Positions 1 to 7,193 of a DNA stretch of 21,385 nt are shown in pieces (positions within the stretch are counted from its first letter, which is position 1; each line of letters starts with the position of its first letter). This DNA is from JBBIJO01 sp037445895. GTDB lineage: Bacteria > Bacteroidota > Ignavibacteria > Kapaibacteriales > UBA2268. The notes below the pieces were generated by a model. It saw only the letters and a list, made by a program, of their open reading frames with translations, did no database searches and was not told where the DNA came from. A program made the translations under genes and the position numbers. The DNA is taken from contig JBBIJO010000024.1 of NCBI GenBank assembly GCA_037445895.1, positions 1-21,385 on the forward strand, in the 5' to 3' direction.

Positions 1-640
1 TGGTTTCGATCCTCTCCTTTTCCGTCCTAACTTGGATGCTTCGTCGGTAATCGAGCGGTTTAACCTTCGGGATAAATTTGTTGTAGGTTTTTCGGGAACC
101 TTCGGATATTACCATGGCATTTCATTCTTTGCCGAATCGCTAAAATATATCGCCAAACAAATTCCGAACGCAGTCTTTCTGTTCGTTGGCGACGGAGAAT
201 ACCGAGCACAACTCGACGAAATCATTAAACGCGATAATGTCGAAAAACACACGATAATTACCGGTTTTGTTCCTTACGAAACCGTGCCCGAATATTTATC
301 GGCGTGTAATGTCCTTGTTTCGCCTTGCATCAACAACGAAGACGGAACCGAGTTTTTCAACAGTCCTTTGAAAAATTTCGAATATATGGGTATGGGGAAA
401 CCAATCGTTGCTACTGCCGTTGGACAACAAAAAGAAATCTTTACCGACCGAACGAATGCTTTGCTCGTCGAAGAACGAAATCCCGAGGCACTTGCCAACG
501 CAATAGTTGAAATTTATCGGAATCCCGATTTGGCACATTCCATTGGGGAAAATGCTTACCGCGAAGCAATCGAAAAACATACGTGGAAAAACAGAGCCCA
601 AAGAATTTTGGATGAATATTATAGATTAATTGGGAAATAA
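1..640 (+). CDS. GT4 family glycosyltransferase, C-terminal part (5' end outside window)
   Basis: This is the C-terminal Rossmann half (Glycos_transf_1 type) of a GT-B fold glycosyltransferase, which transfers a sugar from a nucleotide-sugar to a glycan or lipid acceptor in the cytoplasm. The frame is open to the left edge (reading GFDPLLFRPN before residue L at base 32), so the gene starts upstream and base 32 is not a real start. Visible family features are VVGFSGTFGYYHG (first strand and phosphate loop), FLFVGDGEY, the ITGFVPYETVPEYLSACNV segment, and the nucleotide-binding stretch SPLKNFEYMGMGKPIVAT followed by GQQKEI. The C-terminal helix (HTWKNRAQRILDEYYRLI) is typical. The acceptor cannot be told from the sequence; surface polysaccharide synthesis is an inference from the family. 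No clear terminator follows before the tRNA gene on the other strand. Confidence 0.9.
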   Translation, partial: GFDPLLFRPNLDASSVIERFNLRDKFVVGFSGTFGYYHGISFFAESLKYIAKQIPNAVFLFVGDGEYRAQLDEIIKRDNVEKHTIITGFVPYETVPEYLSACNVLVSPCINNEDGTEFFNSPLKNFEYMGMGKPIVATAVGQQKEIFTDRTNALLVEERNPEALANAIVEIYRNPDLAHSIGENAYREAIEKHTWKNRAQRILDEYYRLIGK

Positions 641-664
641 CAAAAAACAATAACGTAAATTTCG

Positions 665-736
665 TGATCCCGGCAGGAATTGAACCTGCGGCCCTCTGAT
701 TAAAAGTCAGATGCTCTACCCCTGAGCTACGGGATC
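665..736 (-). tRNA. tRNA-Lys (anticodon TTT)
   Basis: On the minus strand a complete cloverleaf folds. The acceptor stem GATCCCG pairs perfectly with CGGGATC, followed by discriminator A. The D arm is GCTC...GAGC. The anticodon stem TCTGA/TCAGA carries loop CTTTTAA, with anticodon TTT at 704-702. The T arm is GCAGG-TTCAATT-CCTGC. The 3' CCA is not encoded (CGA follows the discriminator), so it must be added after transcription. A TAATTTTG promoter-like element sits 16 bases before the first nucleotide of the mature tRNA. Confidence 0.97.
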
Positions 737-752
737 AAAAAATTAAAGTTTA

Positions 753-760
753 CAAAATTA
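753..760 (-). promoter_or_regulatory. TAATTTTG -7 type promoter element for tRNA-Lys
   Basis: The minus strand reads TAATTTTG, matching the TAnnTTTG -7 consensus of Bacteroidota housekeeping promoters. It lies 16 bases upstream of the mature tRNA. A TTTG lies 22 bases further upstream as a possible -33 element, slightly beyond the usual 19-21 spacing. The surrounding 18 bases (AATTTTTCGTAATTTTGT) recur exactly upstream of gatE. Confidence 0.6.
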
Positions 761-933
761 CGAAAAATTCTTGGTATTATTGCAAAATAAATTGATTTAA
801 TATTGATAAACGGCATACACTACATTACTAAATTCCTATATAAAATAATCAAGAAAAACAAATATGCAAAAGGGTATAAAAATCTATGCAGTAATGTCGA
901 AACTATAAACATAATTATTTTATTTAATTTTTT

Positions 934-941
934 TAATTTTG
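934..941 (+). promoter_or_regulatory. TAATTTTG promoter element for the small gene at 996
   Basis: TAATTTTG on the plus strand lies within an AT-rich tract 54 bases upstream of the ATG at 996. The 738-995 interval otherwise holds only the tRNA promoter and no convincing gene. No good -33 TTG is visible, so this rests on the octamer and its position. Confidence 0.45.
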
Positions 942-995
942 TTAAAGTTTTTCGAAAAATTGACGATAAATGTAATTGGATAGGTGGAGTTTTAT

Positions 996-1223
996 ATGAC
1001 AATAGAACCTTTGCAACAGCAACAAAGCAATGAAGGGGCAAAGCCCGCAGTTAGTGTGCAGTTCGAAATACAAAAGGATGTGCTCCGCCAAGCAATTGGT
1101 GCATCCACTAATTCTATGCAAAACCAACTATTGCAACTTATTGCGAATATCCCAAATTTACAGCAAGCACAACACACCGCCCAAACCCAAATCGCTAAAG
1201 GATTTTTAGATATTAAAATCTAA
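996..1223 (+). CDS. small glutamine-rich protein, unknown function
   Basis: I do not recognise this 75-residue protein. The start chosen is the ATG at 996 because AGGTGGAG at 982-989 gives a Shine-Dalgarno site with a 6-base spacer. An in-frame GTG at 984 lies inside that site and is unlikely. The N terminus is polar (MTIEPLQQQQSNEG). A predicted-helical middle (EIQKDVLRQAIG, MQNQLLQLIANI) and a glutamine-rich helix (LQQAQHTAQTQIAKGF) follow. It has no cysteine, no signal peptide and no membrane segment, so it is probably a small soluble helical protein that may oligomerise. It stands alone, with its own promoter-like element and a convergent neighbour 55 bases downstream. The clear ribosome-binding site is the main reason to believe in it. 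Confidence 0.6.
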   Translation: MTIEPLQQQQSNEGAKPAVSVQFEIQKDVLRQAIGASTNSMQNQLLQLIANIPNLQQAQHTAQTQIAKGFLDIKI

Positions 1224-1278
1224 GATTGATTTATTAAGAAATTGCAAAGTTCCCTCGGCAAACAGTATGAACACAAAG

Positions 1279-2412
1279 CTAAGGCGTTGTGTCGTCAATA
1301 ATCTTTCTTAAAGCGAGATTTCCTATTTCGAGACAACAGGTAAGTCCGGGAGATTCGATACCGATTAGATTTACAAAGCCGGGGAATCCGTTGCGACTTT
1401 CTTCGTTTATAATGAAATCGGGGTAATTAGTTGAGTGATATGCAAGTTTAGGACGAATCCCCGCTTGGTCGGGGATTAAATCTTTGGCTTCGAGTCCGTC
1501 CAAATAACGAGAAACCGAAAGGGAAAATTTTTCGAGTAATTCTTCGGGGACTGAATATGCTTGCTTACGTTCGTCGAGGTAAACGATATCGGGACCTAAT
1601 TTTAGCCCCCCATCAAGTTCAAGCGTTAAATGAATCCCCAGGAAATTCCCGTCTTTCGGCGGGACGGGATATATTAAATGGTTTACCAATCCGGATTTGG
1701 CAGGTTTTACACGGAAATAATGTCCTTTTGCCCAACACAAACGATAACCGAGCGAATCGACATCCATTCCAAGCATTCGAGCAATTGTATCGCTTTCGAG
1801 CCCAGCGGAATTAATAACGAATTTTGATTGAACATTAAAAGTATCGCCGTCATCGGTCCGTAGCCCGATATAGTAACCTTCCGAAGTTTTTTCGATTGCA
1901 ACGACTTCGTGCCGATAAGCAAAATCGCAACCATTAGATTTTGCCTCGACTTGCAAAGATTCCATTAGTATATGGCTGTTGAGAATCCCAGTCGAAGGCA
2001 GCCAAAGTGCCTCGATAGCCTTTACGTTTGGTTCTTGTTTGCGTAACGACTTTTGGCTAATCCATTGGATACCATCGACACCATTATCCTTTGCACGTTG
2101 ATAAAGTTGTTGCAAATACTCTATTTCCGTAGGCTCGGTTGCAACAATGAACTTTCCCAATCTCTTGTTTGGAATGTTGTGTTCCTCGCACCATTTATAG
2201 AGTGATTTATTTCCTCGAACACACAGTTTCGCTTTCAAGGAGCCGGTAGGATAATAAATTCCCGAATGAATTATTTCGCTATTGCGCGACGAGGTTTCCC
2301 ATCCAAACGAAGGATGCCTTTCGACGAGCAATGTCGAAAATTTTTTACTCGAGAAATAGGCACACGACAAGCCAACTACACCCCCACCAATAATGACAAC
2401 TTCGTAATCCAT
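1279..2412 (-). CDS. lhgO: L-2-hydroxyglutarate oxidase/dehydrogenase-like FAD oxidoreductase
   Basis: A 377-residue flavoprotein of the DAO family (PF01266). The N-terminal dinucleotide loop GGGVVGLSCAY (residues 9-19) binds FAD. It is followed by the subgroup hallmark ETSSRNSEIIHSGIYYPTGS and then LKAKLCVRGN, typical of LhgO/L2HGDH proteins, which oxidise L-2-hydroxyglutarate to 2-oxoglutarate and pass electrons to oxygen or quinone. The C-terminal FAD segment (NLIGIESPGLTCCLEIG) is present, and the length fits the family (about 370-400). It is the last gene of a minus-strand operon, 8 bases after the 803-residue surface protein, with stop TAG at 1281-1279. Its grouping with secreted proteins is not explained by metabolism. 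Substrate is inferred from family resemblance; another 2-hydroxyacid is possible. Confidence 0.85.
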   Translation of the reverse strand: MDYEVVIIGGGVVGLSCAYFSSKKFSTLLVERHPSFGWETSSRNSEIIHSGIYYPTGSLKAKLCVRGNKSLYKWCEEHNIPNKRLGKFIVATEPTEIEYLQQLYQRAKDNGVDGIQWISQKSLRKQEPNVKAIEALWLPSTGILNSHILMESLQVEAKSNGCDFAYRHEVVAIEKTSEGYYIGLRTDDGDTFNVQSKFVINSAGLESDTIARMLGMDVDSLGYRLCWAKGHYFRVKPAKSGLVNHLIYPVPPKDGNFLGIHLTLELDGGLKLGPDIVYLDERKQAYSVPEELLEKFSLSVSRYLDGLEAKDLIPDQAGIRPKLAYHSTNYPDFIINEESRNGFPGFVNLIGIESPGLTCCLEIGNLALRKIIDDTTP

Positions 2413-2420
2413 AGGGCAAG

Positions 2421-4832
2421 TTAAAATCTATAGCGAATTCCAAAGTGCAAAGGGATATAATAGTAGAACCAGTCCCCATCTTTCAAGAGACTGGAAATTG
2501 GAACTCTATATAATAATTCAGAAAAGAAGGAAAATCGCGGGGTGAAGCTATAGGAATAACCAACTCCGAAATGAACACCGAAAGAAAGAGAACTCAAAGA
2601 TTCAATCTTATTGGTGGGGATCTGCATAGTTGTCTCCCCATTATTATACTGATAATCTTTGGGTTGAATAATGTATCGGGAATATGATATCGACTTCGAA
2701 AGTGGAATACTGAAATTAAAACCACCAAAAGCATAGAATCCATACGGTAGGAAATAATCGCCCGATATTCCAAAGTTCAAAAAAGCCCCATCGAGCGATA
2801 GACGCCTTCCTTCTTGGAAGGGCACCAAGCTAGTGTCGATTCGAATATGTCCAATTATTGTATCGGGAGATTCGATTTCGGAAGCAAAGTCCTGTAAAGT
2901 CAACCGCAGGGAAAGACCCAAGCGTTCCGATATCTTCCGACCCAAATAGAAACCGAAAAAACCAGCCAATCCTGACGAACTTTGGAAATTACCTAACGAC
3001 TGGACATTCCCACTCGAAGAAAATGATGGTGAATTAAAACCAATTGATAGTAGCCCGAATACACCAAAAAGAAATCCCGGATCGGCTTTGCAATTTTCTT
3101 CAATTCCGGAGGAGAGTTGGTAATTGTATCGATTAAGTTCGGGCTGTGGTGTATAGCAAAGAGTCCAAACGGATTCATTCAAAGCAGCATCTGTTGCTAC
3201 AAAAATCGCTCGCGACGAGAAATTTTTGTCGAAAGGAATAAATTTAATCACTGCTTGCGGCATTCCTTCTTCAATCTTAGGGATTTTAACTTCGAAACCC
3301 TCGTTTTGAAGGATTGAAATTCCTTGGATACCAGTGTCGTCTTCGCGGTCGTCGCGAACAATAGCGTCGAAATTATTTGGGTTTGGTCGTCCATCGGCCA
3401 TTGGTGGAAGTGTATCTTTTGCCGGTTCATAAGCAATGAAGGATTGCCCCGCCATTGTTCCGTAGGCATCGAATGCATCGTGGTCATAACCAAAACCGTA
3501 TGAATACATTCCAAAAGGCAAATCTCCTTCGATTGAATGCGTTCCGAAAGGAACCTGAATATATGCAATCGAATATCGGCTAATCCCAAGAGTCTTGAAC
3601 GACGCAGAATCGATGGGCTTTCCATCTAATCGCATACTTTTTATTCCAAGTGTCGGAACGACAACATTAATCATATGACGCCAAAAACCATTAACCGGAG
3701 TGGCAAATCGGTATTTTTTAAGGAATTGTTGCGTCGGGCTAACTAAAAGCATCATCGGGTCCCCAATCGAATCGCCGTAGCGGTAACCGTGTGAAAATTG
3801 AGCCACAAGAATAGGCTTATTAGATGTAATTTGGACTTCGCGACTTAAAGTGCTATCGAAAAAATCGCCTGCGGAAAGAACGCGAACCAACCGCGAATCG
3901 ACAAAAATTTTTGTTTCTGGTTCATTCGCAAGCACACGAAAGGTGTATGAACTACGTGGATAAAGAACACCAAGATAAAAGTGCTTACCCCACGACGAGA
4001 TTGGCGGCATTTGCTCGACAAGATGATTGCAAGCAATGATACCCGGAGGAACATAGGCACACTGATGCCCTGCGAAAACCGATATCTTTTTGTCTGCTTT
4101 TATATAGGAACCAGTCAAATCGCAACTTGAACCACGGATAAATTTAGATGCTACCTGGTAAACATCGCCACGATTCAATCGAATATTGATAGGAACACCT
4201 TTCGGAGAACGGTCGGTATCGAAAGTTGGGATAATCGTTATTTCTGTGTTGTTTTCGGTTGCAACAATGGCAAATTCAGGCATTAATCCTTCGGAAACAT
4301 GATAACACATTACCCGATACTCCATCCCGAGAACCTCGACAGGAAAAGCAAGATAGGTGTCTGTTGTTTGGAAACGCCGATTCAAACCATAAATCGAGAC
4401 GGGATTGTCCGACGTAATGTGGACAGCAAGCCGTTCGGCAACTTGATTGCTTCGCACTTGGGCTTCGGAGGGGATTCTAATATTCTTTACGGTGTTTTTG
4501 GGAACAAAAACACTCTTCCGGTATGCAATGCCATCAATTTCGATGTTGACGTTTGCATCTTGCTCGCCGGTTATAAACAATTCAAGAAATAGTTCGCGCG
4601 AAAGGTCTGTATTTCCCCGGTCTTCATAATTACGCATAAAACAAAGCCAAAATTCATTCCCTACGGGATTTTTTATCTTCTGGTGTTTACTAACTTTTAA
4701 AGTGTCGTCCAATGGTTGAAAGAAAGCAAAAGTATCGTCTCTCTCGCTTTGTTGATGGCCAATTGTTTCAATTTTTCCCAAAGCAAGTAATGGAAGCAAA
4801 AATGTAATTAATATGAATTTTAAGAGTTTCAT
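2421..4832 (-). CDS. IgGFc-binding-type domain fused to outer-membrane beta-barrel
   Basis: An 803-residue exported protein with signal peptide MKLLKFILITFLLPLLALG and no lipobox cysteine. Residues about 55-460 resemble the IgGFc-binding family (PF17517). Visible hallmarks are GNEFWLCFMRNY, VSIYGLNRRFQTTDTYLAFP, TEITIIPTF, GSYIKADKKISVFAGHQCAYVP, NHLVEQMPPISSWGKHF and FGMYSYGFGYD. Residues about 470-585 form a beta-rich linker with DDREDDTGIQGISI and FVATDAALNES. From about 588 to the end, alternating aromatic/glycine strands (GFFGFYLGRKI, FYAFGGFNFSIPL, FGVHFGVGYSYSF, final IPLHFGIRYRF ending in Phe) look like an 8-strand-sized outer-membrane barrel. It is probably displayed on the cell surface. 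It starts 2 bases after the preceding gene's stop and precedes lhgO. The ligand is unknown; the IgG-binding name comes from a distant eukaryotic family and should not be taken as its function. Confidence 0.8.
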   Translation of the reverse strand: MKLLKFILITFLLPLLALGKIETIGHQQSERDDTFAFFQPLDDTLKVSKHQKIKNPVGNEFWLCFMRNYEDRGNTDLSRELFLELFITGEQDANVNIEIDGIAYRKSVFVPKNTVKNIRIPSEAQVRSNQVAERLAVHITSDNPVSIYGLNRRFQTTDTYLAFPVEVLGMEYRVMCYHVSEGLMPEFAIVATENNTEITIIPTFDTDRSPKGVPINIRLNRGDVYQVASKFIRGSSCDLTGSYIKADKKISVFAGHQCAYVPPGIIACNHLVEQMPPISSWGKHFYLGVLYPRSSYTFRVLANEPETKIFVDSRLVRVLSAGDFFDSTLSREVQITSNKPILVAQFSHGYRYGDSIGDPMMLLVSPTQQFLKKYRFATPVNGFWRHMINVVVPTLGIKSMRLDGKPIDSASFKTLGISRYSIAYIQVPFGTHSIEGDLPFGMYSYGFGYDHDAFDAYGTMAGQSFIAYEPAKDTLPPMADGRPNPNNFDAIVRDDREDDTGIQGISILQNEGFEVKIPKIEEGMPQAVIKFIPFDKNFSSRAIFVATDAALNESVWTLCYTPQPELNRYNYQLSSGIEENCKADPGFLFGVFGLLSIGFNSPSFSSSGNVQSLGNFQSSSGLAGFFGFYLGRKISERLGLSLRLTLQDFASEIESPDTIIGHIRIDTSLVPFQEGRRLSLDGAFLNFGISGDYFLPYGFYAFGGFNFSIPLSKSISYSRYIIQPKDYQYNNGETTMQIPTNKIESLSSLSFGVHFGVGYSYSFTPRFSFFSELLYRVPISSLLKDGDWFYYYIPLHFGIRYRF

Positions 4833-4834
4833 TT

Positions 4835-5674
4835 CTATTTAACGAATAAAAATTTAGTATTTAAAACAATATTTTCGGAAGTTCTCATTTGTAAATAGTA
4901 AACTCCCGCGGCGAAATCATTCGGTAGTGTTAATAATAATCGATAGACTCCGGGCTCGATGTTTTTGTTCAAATCGACTGTGGTGTTGCTTCCAACAGCA
5001 ATTGCAGAAAAAACTTCGATGTCTCCTTTCGAATTGAATACCTCTGCTCCGGCAGAGTTAAAAACGTAAAATTCCACCTTGATTTGGGGATTGTCGCTTG
5101 GTTTGCCAACATTTGCCACACCGAAGTTGAATCGAACAAAATCACCAACAGGCGGCAAAGGAAACGGGTTGTCTAAAAAATTTTTATAAACTTGAAAAAT
5201 AGGAGGTCCAACAACCTTAATTGTGTCCGAAATTAATTCCGATTCAACCAAAGTGTCGTTGACCCAAAGCGACAAAGGCGTAACAACACATATTGAATCC
5301 CGATAGACAAGCCCTTCGACAACCATTTTGCATAAAATTGATGTGGCAACCGGCTGAACATTATTGCTAATGATTTCGATAGTTGCGTCGTCGAGATTAT
5401 TTAATTGAATTGTAAACGACGGTTCGGGTTCTTGAAAAATTGTTTCGGTTCCTCCAATAATCTTTTTAATATCGAGCAAATAAGCATTAAATTTAATAAG
5501 AACTTTTACCCTTGATGGGTTCGGAGAATCAACCGTTCCGTAGATTGGTATAGTATCCAATCGACTACGAAAGATAGTTGTATCGCGAATTTCGATGCTG
5601 TTCGAAAGGAGTTCGGGCGTAGTTAAAATCCAAAAATACGCAAGAAGAAAATTGAGTATATTCTTTGTCTTCAT
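4835..5674 (-). CDS. secreted protein with probable T9SS type A C-terminal sorting domain
   Basis: A 279-residue protein with an N-terminal signal peptide (LNFLLAYFWILTTPELLSNS). The body is beta-rich with no recognised enzyme motif. Residues about 175-279 have an immunoglobulin-like pattern and end in GVYYLQMRTSENIVLNTKF followed by LFVK. That tail resembles the type A Por-secretion sorting domain (consensus-like GVYxLxLxT...xxxKFVVxK), which directs proteins through the type IX system for surface attachment or release. It is the first gene of the operon with the 803-residue surface protein, so the two may work together at the cell surface. The TAATTTTG element 20 bases upstream supports the ATG at 5674. 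The sorting-domain call is moderate: the tail is short and no other T9SS component is in the window. Confidence 0.7.
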   Translation of the reverse strand: MKTKNILNFLLAYFWILTTPELLSNSIEIRDTTIFRSRLDTIPIYGTVDSPNPSRVKVLIKFNAYLLDIKKIIGGTETIFQEPEPSFTIQLNNLDDATIEIISNNVQPVATSILCKMVVEGLVYRDSICVVTPLSLWVNDTLVESELISDTIKVVGPPIFQVYKNFLDNPFPLPPVGDFVRFNFGVANVGKPSDNPQIKVEFYVFNSAGAEVFNSKGDIEVFSAIAVGSNTTVDLNKNIEPGVYRLLLTLPNDFAAGVYYLQMRTSENIVLNTKFLFVK

Positions 5675-5694
5675 TATGCAAATGAATTAAAATA

Positions 5695-5702
5695 CAAAAT
5701 TA
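5695..5702 (-). promoter_or_regulatory. TAATTTTG promoter element for the secreted-protein operon
   Basis: The minus strand reads TAATTTTG, with 20 bases between it and the ATG at 5674. It is the only octamer of this kind in the 129-base gap (5675-5803) after gatD, so it probably starts the 5674-1279 operon. Confidence 0.55.
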
Positions 5703-5803
5703 GTTAAAATAACAAAGTAATAAAAATACTTTAAATAAAGCAAGAGTTCCACCTACGAAACTACAAAACTCCGATTGGAAACTATACGGACTAAATTTTC
5801 GGG

Positions 5804-7192
5804 TTAGCGTTTGATTTGTGCTAAAAATTCTTCGACCTCGGGGATTCCTCCTTGGAAAACAAGGTAGCCATTGCTTGGTTCCCGTTCCGTGATTTCGCCT
5901 GCAATTGGAGTCAACATAATCTCTTTTACTTTTTCCAAGTCCTTCGTTTGCCCTAAAGCCCAGCAAAGCTTCATATATGCAACTTCGGGCAACATATTAG
6001 CGGCTGGAACAACTCCCAAAGCCATCATATCGCGTCCTGTATCGTAAACATACATTTGGACGTAGCCCCAAAGTGTTTGCACTGTCATATAAATAGCAAT
6101 GCCTTTTTCGTATGCTCGTTTCAACGAAGGATAAAGAGGTTTGTTGACGTGGCCTAAGCCCGTTCCCGCAATTACTATCCCCTTGTATCCGTTATCGACT
6201 AAAGAGTCGATAATGTCTGGTTTCATATTAGGATAATAGTAAACGATGGCGACTTTTTCCTCGAACGCTGTGTTGATGATAACGTTTTTATCGGGACGGC
6301 GACGTTTGTAATCTTGGCGAAGAGGTACAATTTTTTCTTTATCGACTGTTGCAAGGGGTATATCGCCAATCGTTCGGAAAGTTGAACGATAAGAAGAATG
6401 CATTTTGCGGACACGAGTCCCTCGATGTAATAATCCATATACGTCGGAAGTTGGTCCGAACATACATACCATAACTTCGGCTATATCGCCTTCTGCTGCT
6501 GTTTTGACACTATGAATTAAGTTCGAAGCTGCATCGGACGAAGGGCGGTCGCTCGAACGTTGCGAACCTACCATAACAATGGGTATTGGTGGATTTTGCA
6601 CCATAAAGGAAAGAATTGCAGCTGTATGGTGCATTGTATCGGTTCCGTGTCCGATGACAATTCCTTGAACGCCTTTTTCGATTTCGCGACCAATAGCGGT
6701 TGCTGTGCCAATCCATTGTTCTGGTCCCATATTTTCGCTGAATACCCCGTAAAGTTTTTCGGTTTCAAGGTTGCAATAATTTGCCAACTCTGGAACCGAG
6801 CCATATAATTCACCTGGTGAAAATGCTGGAATTACTGCTCCCGTTCGGTAGTCCAAACGGGATGCAATCGTTCCGCCAGTTCCAAATAGTTTAACGCGTG
6901 GTTTTTTAGGGTCAATAGGGAACTCCTTTTCTGGAATCTTGTATTGTGCGATTTTCCTACCCCCGACTTTTACATCAACTACTTTTTTGGCAGCAATGCC
7001 AATATTATATCCAGAGCGAAGTTTCAATACAATATGGTGTTCGTCGGCTGTTTCATTTCGAGGTAGTATGATTCCGGTGAACTCGCCAGCATTCGTTACC
7101 AAAGTAACATCGCTCCAAACTAACGCTCCAAAGTTTTTAAGAACCGAAAGAGCTTCGCCGCGATAGCCCTTATAATTTTCGTTTGAATCCAT
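5804..7192 (-). CDS. gatD: archaeal-type Glu-tRNA(Gln) amidotransferase subunit D
   Basis: GatD is the asparaginase-like glutaminase of the GatDE complex. It releases ammonia from glutamine or asparagine, and GatE uses it to convert Glu-tRNA(Gln) to Gln-tRNA(Gln). With the ATG at 7192 it has 462 residues. A GatD-specific N-terminal domain (about 7-95: GYRGEALSVLKNF, VTLVTNAGEFTGIILPR) precedes a type I asparaginase core: FGTGGTIASRLDYRTGAV (catalytic Thr108), IGHGTDTMHHTAA (Thr184, Asp185) and RVRKMHSSY (Lys263). All four catalytic residues are present. Plain asparaginases lack the N-terminal domain. The ATG lies one base after the gatE stop. The ATG at 7204, directly behind GGGGGA, is an alternative that overlaps gatE by 11 bases; longer starts up to 7282 lie in gatE and are unlikely. 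Codon use matches the neighbours, so any transfer is old. Confidence 0.93.
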   Translation of the reverse strand: MDSNENYKGYRGEALSVLKNFGALVWSDVTLVTNAGEFTGIILPRNETADEHHIVLKLRSGYNIGIAAKKVVDVKVGGRKIAQYKIPEKEFPIDPKKPRVKLFGTGGTIASRLDYRTGAVIPAFSPGELYGSVPELANYCNLETEKLYGVFSENMGPEQWIGTATAIGREIEKGVQGIVIGHGTDTMHHTAAILSFMVQNPPIPIVMVGSQRSSDRPSSDAASNLIHSVKTAAEGDIAEVMVCMFGPTSDVYGLLHRGTRVRKMHSSYRSTFRTIGDIPLATVDKEKIVPLRQDYKRRRPDKNVIINTAFEEKVAIVYYYPNMKPDIIDSLVDNGYKGIVIAGTGLGHVNKPLYPSLKRAYEKGIAIYMTVQTLWGYVQMYVYDTGRDMMALGVVPAANMLPEVAYMKLCWALGQTKDLEKVKEIMLTPIAGEITEREPSNGYLVFQGGIPEVEEFLAQIKR

Positions 7193-7193
7193 T

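Noticed and set aside
803..1041. Overlapping ORFs on both strands in the AT-rich tract before the small gene
   Set aside because: Low-complexity AT-rich translation. The region contains promoter elements, and the plus frame runs through the start of the better-supported small gene.
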